Below are positions 1-8,746 of a DNA stretch of 33,442 nt, piece by piece. Origin of the DNA: Parasitella parasitica (taxonomy: Eukaryota > Mucoromycota > Mucoromycetes > Mucorales > Mucoraceae). Location: positions 51,622 through 85,063 of the forward strand of contig MU619330.1 in NCBI GenBank assembly GCA_025201805.1, written 5' to 3'. The stretch's first letter is position 1, and every line of letters starts with the position of its first letter. Under the pieces are notes generated by a model. The model saw nothing but the letters and a program-made list of their open reading frames with translations, did no database searches and was not told the origin of the DNA. Made by a program: the position numbers and the translations under genes.

Positions 1-152
1 GTAAAGTCTATCTCCTCACTCAAATAGATTTAAGTTATCTTGAGTCTGCTGATATGTCGGTTAGCACAAAGTTAAGACGCTAGTTACGCAGTATTGTCGT
101 ACATGTTAAATTGCGAGAATAGAACATTTATCCACAGTTTAAGTATATAAAG

Positions 153-179
153 GTTCATCTACCTGGCCAGTAGATGAAC
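153..179. repeat. Perfect 10-bp inverted repeat (hairpin) next to a TATA-like box
   Basis: The arms 153-162 (gttcatctac) and 170-179 (gtagatgaac) are exact reverse complements around a 7-nt spacer. A TATA-like tatataaa lies just upstream at about 144-151. It sits beside the truncated retroelement and could be part of an element end or promoter, but nothing in the sequence proves this. The rest of 1-284 shows no gene. Confidence 0.6.
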
Positions 180-284
180 GGGAGCTTTATACACCTGTCG
201 ATTTGATAATAAAACCTATACCTTATCAAGTTGACTTTATTGTTTTTTTTATTATAATTTTTTTCCGTGAATCCATATAACAAT

Positions 285-926
285 TTATACTGATTCCACA
301 GTCTCCATTTTGAAATGTGGAGCTTCCAAGTACTGGTTCAATTTCTTGAGGTTGAAGACGGGACGAATGCCCCCGTCCTTCTTGGGGATGACAAATATTG
401 AGCTGTAATAGCCTGGGATTTCCTGGACTTGCTCTGGTGACACTTTCTCGATTGCTGACTTCTGTAACAGGTCTTGAATTGCTTGGTCTATAAGTTGTGA
501 TTGTTCTGGAGAAAAGGGAACTATTGATGTTGGGTTTGTAATTACTGGTGGTTGTGTGTGAAAGAGAATTTGATATCCATGTTGAATTGTGGTGTTGACG
601 AATGAGTTGTTTGAGATTGTTATCCATTTTGTAAAATACTTGCTGAGACGACCCCCGACTGGATCGTTGTTGGTCGTTGTGATTGCCGAATCTACTGGCG
701 AAAAGGATTGCTGGACTTCTTGTGGTTGTTGTTGTGGTTGGCTTGGCGAAAATTGGTGTTGGCATTGTTGTTGAATGAGGCCTCGTTGCTGCTGTTGTGG
801 GAGTTGTTCTGGAAACCACCCTGCTGAGAGGGTGGACCTGGCCGAAAAAAAGATTGATCGAAGCCATTGGAAGTAGAGCTGGTACTGTTGTTGTTGCCAG
901 GTTGAAAGCGACGTCGTTGACGACGG
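285..926 (-). pseudogene. DIRS-like retrotransposon reverse transcriptase, N-terminal fragment, truncated
   Basis: A minus-strand frame open from 926 to a TAA at 285-287, with no useful ATG, reads as the entry region of a DIRS/Ngaro-type reverse transcriptase. It has GGRLSKYF...W, then a GYQILF...PP segment, then SAIEKV, then GYYSSIFVIPKKDGGIRPV (the conserved PKKDGG.RPV block), and LNQYLEAPHFKME. Family members continue into the palm domain with catalytic YxDD, but here the frame stops a few residues after HFKME. The fragment has therefore lost most of RT, RNase H and the tyrosine recombinase. It overlaps the gag frame in a different phase, as is common for DIRS elements. Phycomyces Prt1 is a known Mucoromycota member of this group. 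Assignment to DIRS rather than another RT group rests on the motif pattern only. Confidence 0.75.
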
Positions 927-1570
927 TTAACAGTTGCTTCACGACTAGCCTTACGAGCTGCTGTTTGTTGAATCAACGTGTTTTGGAATTCATCCAGAGG
1001 CAAATTATAGTTTACTTCTGAATCAGATTTCACCGAAAACGAAGGGTTTACAGCCCTAAGGGCTATGTTGTTATGAGACTGAGTCATTGCAGCACAGATA
1101 TGAAGCAACAGCTTACGCACATCGCTTAACTTGGTACAATAACGTTCCAAATTAGGATTGCCAGATTCTGAGGATACAAGTTTATGACTGAGGATATCTA
1201 ATGGACGGAAGACAGCCGATAAAAGATATTGCAGGTGCTTGAGATTGTTGTCCTCATAACGTTGTCCTTTATTCATGAGACGTTCTGCCGTAGGAATGGT
1301 CGCCGGGGCCTTGTATTCCATGTGAGCCATTGGAGGGTAAGACTCAATGATGGTCTTACGTTCCGAATCTGAAAGCATAGGAGAGGTTTGTAAAGGAGCA
1401 TCCAAATTCATGACTTCAGTAAGTGCTTCCGAAGGTGACCAGTCGTAGTGAGGTTGAGTTGCAGTGCCATCCGCTGACTGCATAGGTGCCAAATTGGTGT
1501 TGTTGAGTTGTTCTTGTAAAGCAGCAATTTGTTGCTGCATCAATTGGAATTTTTGTTCAATAGAAGACAT
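692..1570 (-). mobile_element. Gag-like ORF of the same DIRS-like retrotransposon
   Basis: This is an uninterrupted frame of 292 residues from the ATG at 1568-1570. A longer in-frame ATG at 1696 is less likely because the start at 1570 opens directly into an N-terminal coiled-coil-like segment (MSSIEQKFQLMQQQIAALQE). The middle is a helical region. The C-terminal 80 residues are Asn, Ser and Gln rich, with an Arg-rich patch (RRQRRR) that could bind nucleic acid. No CCHC zinc knuckle is visible, which fits DIRS gag proteins better than Ty3 ones. The 3' end overlaps the RT frame at 285-926 in another phase. The gag frame is intact while the downstream part is lost. Confidence 0.7.
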
Positions 1571-2023
1571 TATAAATTTTGCTAGTAATGACCGAGCGAA
1601 AAAGAATATTGATAGTATAATGATCAAATTTATTTCCTTTATATATCTTTGAATTCGCTGCGAAATAAAGGTTAAAGAAGATTCCAGCACAATCATATTT
1701 CCTATTTTGTTCTGACGGTCTCAAGAAATTCTTGCGAGAAATTTCTTTCGACCTAGAATTGATTTTTACCCTTCTGGATGGCTTCATTTTGGCCCTCTAA
1801 ACATAGGACCGGAAAATCCTAGATTCATTTTGGTCGAGACAAGATTTTGATTTTTGGGAGAAAAAATAAAGCCACAGTTGTAAACAAAATATTAATGTGT
1901 AGGTATCGACATGGAGGTTTGTTTGGTCAACTTTATAGAGCTGAATATGCTTAAAATATGCTTGATTTTACTCAAAAACTATCAAAAAAGGCGTTTTTTG
2001 AATATTTGAAAATTGATAATAAG
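1571..2023. other. Probable 5' region of the DIRS-like element, then unassigned AT-rich DNA
   Basis: No gene is visible. The stretch near the gag start is presumably the element's 5' untranslated region. An imperfect palindromic run of GAA/TTC units lies at about 1718-1750. I could not identify a terminal repeat or define the element's outer edge. Confidence 0.3.
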
Positions 2024-2510
2024 AAAATTTGTTTCTATAGCTTTGTAATTTATATGGTTAGATGTAGAATTTACTCTTTGTAATAAAACACTTAGTATGC
2101 ATATCCGATATACCTATTACGTTCTTGAGATATCCAGCAAGGGACTATGCAAAAAAAAGCTTGAAACTGGTTTGGCTCAAATGGAAACACAGTGCTGAGA
2201 TTCAATCTACTGCCTATTTTTTTGCTGTAAAATGAGGGCACCAACTATTTTCAATTCAAGAGCAAAGTATAATTCTATTAGGTAGCTTGGTTAAGTCTTA
2301 GTATGAATCGATAGCTGAGATAGTATATAATACGAGCTCAAAAACCATCTCTGTATACCTTCATTTTTTGATGAAGAAATTACCACCATATCTGAAATAT
2401 TACCTCTTTTCCCACTTTAACACCTATAATGCAATTTCTGATATCTTTGCAAACTATTAAGTGATAGAGACACAACCTTCAGCCAAAATCTTCTTTTTTT
2501 GCACCATTCT
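2024..2510. repeat. Dispersed repeat of unknown family, left copy (inverted relative to the copy at the window's right end)
   Basis: The segment 2024-2207 matches the reverse complement of 33259-33442 without indels. Within 2043-2207 I count only 5 differences in 165 bp, all transitions. Similarity continues beyond 2207 to about 2510 against roughly 32975-33258, but there it is much weaker and has indels; the anchors are the shared ggctgaa.gttgtgtctc and ctttgctctt.aattgaa blocks. No convincing protein is encoded. A 63-codon frame at 2461-2652 resembles nothing I recognise. Confidence 0.75.
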
Positions 2511-2653
2511 ACAACATGTCGGAGTTTTATGTACGTATGGCCATTTTCCAGATTTTGCTATGTTTGGACCCCAAACCTCATTTTCGATTTTTAATTTTCA
2601 ACTTTGGGTAAACCTTAGAGTCACTTTTAGGTGGTACGGATTTGCGTTTTAAG

Positions 2654-2877
2654 GAAAGTGTTATATCAATAACATGGCAAGGTCTTACATCAGGATCTCA
2701 GATCAGTCCCAGGGTCTAACAGTAAATCATGGGCAGTCATGATTCACATTATGCAGCTAGACAGTAGAACCCTAGTGTAATGAATGTGTATATAATACAT
2801 CGAGAGATGTATTATGAATAAAAGTGTAATTCTTTGGCAGATTTATTTTATCAGACTTTTGACATCATAACAGAAAG
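2654..2877. mobile_element. Solo LTR (214 bp, 2659-2872) with 5-bp target-site duplications
   Basis: The element begins TGTTAT at 2659 and ends ATAACA at 2872, giving canonical TG...CA ends with a 6-bp inverted terminus. It is flanked on both sides by GAAAG (2654-2658 and 2873-2877), a 5-bp target duplication. Inside are a TATA-like TATATAATA at 2789-2797, a perfect 10-bp inverted repeat (2792-2801 with 2806-2815) and an AATAAA at 2817-2822, in the order expected of an LTR transcribed on the plus strand. No internal retroelement genes or second LTR adjoin it, so it looks like the product of LTR-LTR recombination. The short length resembles Copia-type LTRs, but the superfamily cannot be fixed without the internal region. 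Confidence 0.8.
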
Positions 2878-4140
2878 TATACATCCTTATACCAGTACAA
2901 TAACTGTACCTCCACACCACACTTTCCGAATTCCAATATCTACTTTATTTAGTTGTCGAGATACTACCAAAGCAAGAACTTGCTGATTTTATAGCAAGTT
3001 AGGTGGATAATGATTGATCAACACTTACGTCTATAAAAGTCTCCAGTTGTGTACTTGTAGTTTTTTTTAAAAAGTGTTTATCGCGTTAAAATAACGTTAT
3101 TGTATCCATAGAATACCATGTTTACCACCATTTCAACTCAGCTCTCATGGCAACCGTTCCTGATCGGATCTAAGGTTAAATGGCATCGATTATTCTATCT
3201 AGTAAAAAGAAGTATTCAATAGAATTTCTTGTATAAGAAACCATCTATTTAGGTTCTATTTATCCTAAATTGCGAAGCTCAACTTATCGATGAATGATTC
3301 ACATTCATAACGATTAGCTGATTAAATATAGAAATAGGTCTTGTTCTGACTACTACTGTGTTATAATCTTGTTTGACAATTACTTTAAATGTCAAAAAAC
3401 ATGACCTGATTGTATTTTACAGATTGATTTATATAGATATATTATTCTAATGTAAATAGACAGCTTCTCGTCGATCAGTAAAATCAATAGGTCATATTTG
3501 GTAAATTAAGTCTTTATTACTATCTTATTTTCTTTTGGTCATATACAATCACATGCTGTGCTCATTTAAAAACCTGGCACAATACTTATAAGATTAAAAT
3601 TGATCAGATATCGTTTATTAATGGGCTAATTTAGACGGTTTATATAGTGGTCTAACTAAAGCAACTAATCTGAGCATAAGATATTAGATTGTAAGATTTG
3701 AATAAATTAGATTGTAGATTGTATCTGATCTGGAACGACATTTGATATTTGACATTTGACTTCCGCAGTTTGTAAATGATACATCAGATTATGTCTTCTG
3801 CTACAGATAAATTTTTAGAAATCAATGTGGAAACATTGACGAAAATATTCCTGCCAGATGGCTCCAAGACACTGCAATGTTTTTCTAAGTTAAATCTCGA
3901 TTTTTCGGTTCTTTTAGCCGAAGTTATAACCAAATATCTATTATTTATGATCATTTATAAAAAAAAAGAAAAAGAAATTTTGCATGTTACTTTTGAGGGA
4001 CACAAAACACATGTGTTTTTTCTTAAAAACAATCAAAATACTGCAAGAGCAAGATTTGGAAATTGCTAGTTTTACAAAGGGTGGTGTATGTAAAGCCTAG
4101 CATTTTTTACGGTTCAATGAAGAATTTACAATCTGACAAA
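2878..4140. other. AT-rich intergenic stretch without a supported gene
   Basis: No gene is recognisable. Small inverted motifs occur, for example agcaag and cttgct at 2971-2984, followed by a further agcaagtt at 2993-3000. A 97-codon plus-strand frame at 3776-4069 has no recognisable domain, no nearby intron partners and an AT-driven composition; I do not call it as a gene. Confidence 0.4.
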
Positions 4141-4345
4141 AAATGTTTATTACACATGTTCAATATACCTATTGATTTGTAAAATATTAAATGATAAAGC
4201 GTTTTATAGGATATATTCAAGCTCAAATGGAAGCATACTGCTGAGCTGGAGCTTACCACTGAAAACATAGGCTTTTACCGTTGAACTCCTATTGACAATT
4301 GTGGAGCAAAACATGAACTTCATAAGTAATCTAAGTATGTCTTGA
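4141..4345. repeat. Diverged third copy of the dispersed repeat (tentative)
   Basis: Blocks shared with the left copy appear in the same order and orientation: an atatacctatt block near 4165, gctcaaatggaa.ca...tgctgag near 4221-4242, an aatt..gagcaaa block near 4299-4312, and taagtatg near 4331. Spacing is similar but identity is low. The LINE described next is inserted at its right end. Confidence 0.4.
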
Positions 4346-4902
4346 AATCAGCCAATAGTTTTTTGTTTTTGTATGTGTGGTAACTTTATTAAATGATATT
4401 CAAAGACATGGTAGCTGTGTATAAGGTCTAAGTAGTAAGGGAAGAAGCAAGAGGTAGACGCAGAACAAAGCAAAACAGCGAGGGATTAGCCCTGTTTAAT
4501 TGCCTTTATGGCCCTATCAAGAGGCACTTGGTGAACCCAAGTGGCATTTGAGCATCCCAAAGTGCATTGATAGTGGTATGTCCAAATAGTCGAAAAGACC
4601 TGACCCAAAATCAAGAGATGGTCATCCAAAAGGGGAGGACAATTGGGATCAAAAGTCAACCCCATCCAAATGACCTCAATATTGGGAAATGCCGCAGAAA
4701 AGTTGAAATGTTGAATCAGCTCAAGCCATAAATATGTCTTGAATGGGCAGCCAACAACTAAGTGATACCGATCCTCATATCCAGAGCAAAAGGAACAAAT
4801 AAGAGCAACGGTACGATTAAGAAGGTGTCTATAAGAATTGCATGCAATGGAATGATGTAGTAGACGCCACCAACGTTTTAGATCTTTAATCAGCCAATAG
4901 TT
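4346..4902 (-). mobile_element. 5'-truncated non-LTR retrotransposon (LINE, L1-like) with 15-bp target-site duplications
   Basis: The 15-mer aatcagccaatagtt occurs at 4346-4360 and again at 4888-4902, bracketing a 527-bp insert (4361-4887). On the minus strand the insert starts inside a coding frame that ends at a stop at 4486-4488. Homology to the C-terminal zinc-ribbon (zf-RVT) of LINE reverse transcriptases begins exactly at the inner edge of the right duplication: KRWWRLLHHSI, then C-x2-C (CSFC) and H-x4-C (HLVVGC), then PFKTYLW. The 3' untranslated end lies at low coordinates with a T-rich stretch at 4359-4371, equivalent to a short A-rich tail. RT and endonuclease are absent, so the copy cannot be autonomous. 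Confidence 0.85.
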
Positions 4903-6485
4903 GATATGCAGCAATAGGAAAACCATTGTTGTATATTTTGATTTATAGCCAATATAATATTTATACAATATAAAACATTACCCTTTTGCCGCTTACAGAC
5001 ATAATTAATATCTTTGTGTGCACAATATTAAGGAACGATCCCTTTTGTTTAGTCAAAATTTACTATTCTACGACATATTCATATTCTCTCATATACATTT
5101 AATTTCTTTTTCTTTTTGCAAAAACGTATTTAAGAGCTCCTTAATCGACCTTGCAAAAGCTTTTCAACATCTAACGATATTTATTATATGCTTATCAAGT
5201 TTGAAATCAATAAATTAAAGCTAATTTGGTCGTTTTGATCGAAAATCAAAGCATCTAATAAAAGGGAATATATACCTTGTCAGCGGAATTTCTTGGAGAA
5301 TGTGATATAATATATCCCAATTCATATCAGTCCCTCTTTTTTTCGGTACATATGAGGCCAAAGGAGAATGCAACAAGTTTACATTTGTATAGTACTAGTC
5401 GATTATTCCTACTGAGATATCGGCTGCAAGAACAACATGTTTTAATGTACACAGATGGACATGATTAGACATGTATAAAACTGCTCTTATTTCTGCCATA
5501 TTAGTGCAATGAGGAGTACTTAGTTGTACAATTATCCAAAAACTGTTGGTTTCCCGCGATAATGGTATGATGCTAAATTTTTAAGAAGAATAAAAAGAAC
5601 CGATCATCTAACATATTTCTATCTTTTATTTTGGAAAGGAACATCAATTAATGGTGCCACCATATATATTGAATGGAAAAATCGTTGGTGTCATGATTAT
5701 AAAAAACGATTTTGTAGGTTAATTATTCAAGTCTTAGATAACAAAAACATTAGGCCAAGATGAATAGACTAAATTTTTCTTAACGGTAAAGAAGTATCCA
5801 AATCGTTACTCCATTTAGTTACTCTATATATTATATATATTTTGAAATGTCACCGAAAATGCCTATGCGACCAAACAAACTTAGTAAAACAGATTACGAT
5901 ATGATAGTTAAGCGGATGTCATGTGGCTTATTGAACTGATCTGCTTTTTGGAAAGTAAGCAATGAGTCATTAGATATCCAGTCATCAGTAGTTTATAATA
6001 TTCATTAATTTATATATTGGAGATAACTGATATATTTGCAAATAATTTTGAGAAAATTTACTGCAATAAAGAGAATGAGATGAGAATTTTAATGCATTGT
6101 AACATGCTAAATATAGTTTGTGCGAATGCATGTATAAATATTGAATATTTCGGGTGAATGTGATTGTAACACAAGATGATGTTTATCAAGAACATCTTGA
6201 TTCTATTAACGTGCCCAAAAAATTTGATACTAGGAAGGGTTTTGTTGATTTTTAATGATGTAAATCTTGAATTTTTGCAGAGTATCTCTTTTTTTGCGAT
6301 TTAGCTCAACTTAATGAAAGGCAAGAGAAGATAACATAGGCAATCAAATAAACTTTTTCATAGCCATATCATTGGACAAGTTTATTATTGTTGGTCCACT
6401 GATTTTATTATTATAGAAATGGAAACCGGAAGCAGCATATTTTTGTTCTACCCCAGTTTTTTCTCAATCTTTTTCTTCCCCTACT
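4903..6485. other. Long AT-rich intergenic stretch, no gene seen
   Basis: Frames here (for example 5018-5218 and 5277-5468) are short, low in complexity and match nothing recognisable. The last part before 6486 is presumably the promoter of the following membrane-protein gene. Confidence 0.4.
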
Positions 6486-6535
6486 CTTTTCTTCATTTTA
6501 AATTTTTACCCTTTTCTTCATTTTAAATTTTTACC
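6486..6535 (+). repeat. Perfect 25-bp tandem duplication just upstream of a start codon
   Basis: The pyrimidine-rich 25-mer at 6486-6510 (begins cttttcttcattttaaattt) is repeated exactly at 6511-6535, with a third partial unit (cttttct) following. It ends 22 bp before the ATG at 6558, so it lies in the 5' leader or core promoter of that gene. Exact identity implies a recent duplication. Confidence 0.9.
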
Positions 6536-6557
6536 CTTTTCTTTAAATCTTGACTAA

Positions 6558-7821
6558 ATGTCATCACCTTTGGCTATTGCAACAATAGCTTTACAAGGTG
6601 CATCTGTTGGCGTATCTGGTGAACTTGCTATCCGCAGTTTATTTCGAAAAAAAGATAAAGCGACTCAGGTTAGGATTGCAAAATTCTTTCTTGGGTCATG
6701 TATGGCAATAAAAGCGATCCTATTTCTATCATTTCATTCCAGGTAGGGTAACCAATTAGTCCTTTTAATTACCATGGCACTAACCAATATATTAGCCAAG
6801 AAAAAAAGTGTCAAATCACAGGAAGAGTTGCCGATTTGTTTTATCATCTGGCAATGACAGCTGGTACTCAAGTATTGGTCACAAGAGTCCAATCTATTGT
6901 GCCTATTAATTGGAGGAAACGATCCCTTGTCTTTCATACACTGATTACAGTTTTACGATTGTTTGTTGGTATTGTAGATGTTGCCTTGATTCATATTAGT
7001 AACTACCCTAATGGTACATGTGAATACACAGATGAAGAATTTGTGAGTATTATGTATGTATATGCAATGTATGTCTAATAACACCTATACTATTAGTGGG
7101 GTCCTGTATACACACTATACGATACACTTATTGACTTGTATGTCACCATCGTGATCTCTGGCATCTTGATTAGTCATATTAGATCGCTACTGTCTGACAA
7201 GATGAAAGTAAACAAGTTGCTGTACACATCTGTCATATCTCATAATGTGATACGAACTATTTGCTTAACTATTGTCAACCTGATATCAGCGATATTTATT
7301 ATCATGGTAAATGCAATTTTCTATAATTCGCACTGTGGCAAATTTCACATACTGACTATTAATGTTAGAAAAACCAAGCAGATGTAATTATGCTTCTATG
7401 GCCCATCATCAACATTTTTTTTGTTACACTTGTTGGATACGATTCTGATGTGACCAAAGCCATTAGACAATTAAGACAAAAGCGCTGGCGCTCCTTGTCC
7501 AATGTGACAAGTACCATTGATCTCGGCAATGTACCATCAGTAGCAAGACATTCAATGAAGCAACCTTTATCATTTAGCCATTCTGACCCCGAATTAGCCG
7601 TTCCAGTAAATGATACCAATGAAAACACAGAAGAAGATGATGGTACGAGCGTATTGCATATCGAGAAATGGAGATCCAGACTAAGCACAAACACACAGCA
7701 AAATGTGAACCCTGATGATGCAAATACTCTACCACATGCGTCCAAAGCACACGCCAATTCAGCTAATCTTTATTCCAATGATGGAACTACTTCAGATGAT
7801 ACAGATCATACTCGTATTTAA
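6558..7821 (+). CDS. Multi-pass integral membrane protein (possibly seven-transmembrane), unknown function
   Basis: Four exons join in frame: 6558-6742, 6796-7042, 7097-7306, 7369-7821, giving 364 residues. Intron 1 has a textbook ACTAAC branch site. The protein has about six or seven hydrophobic segments over the first ~240 residues, including AKFFLGSCMAIKAILFLSF, VFHTLITVLRLFVGIVDVAL, the YVTIVISGILI region, ICLTIVNLISAIFIIM and MLLWPIINIFFVTLVGY. These are separated by short basic loops and followed by GYDSDVTKAIRQLRQKRW. A hydrophilic Ser/Thr/Asp-rich tail of about 120 residues follows. The layout (helices, then a long polar probably cytoplasmic tail) resembles fungal 7TM receptor-like proteins, but I cannot place it in a named family. 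An AATAAA follows at 7849-7854. Confidence 0.75.
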
Positions 7822-7848
7822 GAACATTTAATAATATACCCAACACAA

Positions 7849-7854
7849 AATAAA
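7849..7854 (+). terminator. Poly(A) signal AATAAA
   Basis: Canonical hexamer 27 bp after the stop of the membrane-protein gene. Confidence 0.6.
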
Positions 7855-8746
7855 GCAAAATTACTCTTTTTGAATGAAAGCTCTGGTAAAAGCGTTGTAT
7901 GGTATCCATATTTGACCCAAATAGATGCTGCCCTGTTCAGGATAATGCCAATCTTCGCGATAGCGACAAGTATAATTATTTAGAGTATACAAAAAAGAAG
8001 CTTGTTTTGACAACTAGTAAGGATATAATACCCTTTATAATGGATAATATCGATATACAGTATATCTCGCATATGAGTCTTCTATATATCTTAATAACAG
8101 TATTTTTGTAAGTTGTTAGATTAGGCTAAAGCTTCAACACTCCGCAAACGCCTTCCGAAAATATTATGCCTTTTAGAAAATATATGCTAAGAAATATCAA
8201 TACTGTTAGCGCAAGGTTTTCAATTACCCTGGGACATCTGTCAAGCAAAAAGGAGAACTGAAAATTGCAAAATTACGTCAATCAACTTAAAAAACTCTGA
8301 TACGAGGATACTACTATTGAGTTTGGTTTTCTGTTGGAGTATTTTAATAGAAATATATCATTGTCTGTTATGCTTAGCGTTGTAAATATCGAGTTTGAAT
8401 AGAGTAAATTTTATAGCTAAATGCATTTTATCAAGTTGGTTTATGAACACTCCAATAGCTGCTTTTGCTTCTTCTTTTGATCTCAGTCGCAAGTTGCTTT
8501 CTTTTTCTTCTCCTTCTTTCACTTGAAAAGAGAACTCGATATTTCTTTTTCTTTTATTTACTTTCATACAGAGTCTACTCTTTATAATTTCGCAATGTAA
8601 ATACAATGAAAGCTTTCAATAATATGTCATCTGATCTTCGTTTTATTCCAATCCATGTAGTGTCGAGACATTCTATTTTTTTCAACTCACAACAAAAGAT
8701 TTCAATACCTTTATAATCCTCCTTTTATTTCTAAACAAACTATATA
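7855..8746. other. Intergenic region between the membrane-protein gene and the B56 gene
   Basis: Nothing firmly identifiable. A minus-strand 82-codon frame at 8358-8606 contains a Lys/Glu-rich stretch but has no recognised domain or splice partners. A pyrimidine-rich leader directly precedes the proposed B56 start. Confidence 0.35.

Noticed and set aside
2461-2652. 63-codon plus-strand frame at the edge of the left repeat
   Set aside because: Phe-rich translation of AT-rich repeat DNA. The right copy does not keep an equivalent frame, so selection on protein is unlikely.
3776-4069. 97-codon plus-strand frame
   Set aside because: No recognisable domain, AT-driven composition, no splice partners, and it lies among decayed repeats.
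6743-6825. Alternative acceptors at 6821 or 6825 for intron 1 of the membrane-protein gene
   Set aside because: The AG at 6821 breaks the frame. The one at 6825 keeps it but has a poor acceptor context. The AG at 6795, 15 nt after an ACTAAC, keeps the frame and gives a typical 53-nt intron.
8358-8606. Minus-strand 82-codon frame with a Lys/Glu-rich stretch
   Set aside because: Lies in the B56 upstream region with no domain, no partner exons and no clear promoter.
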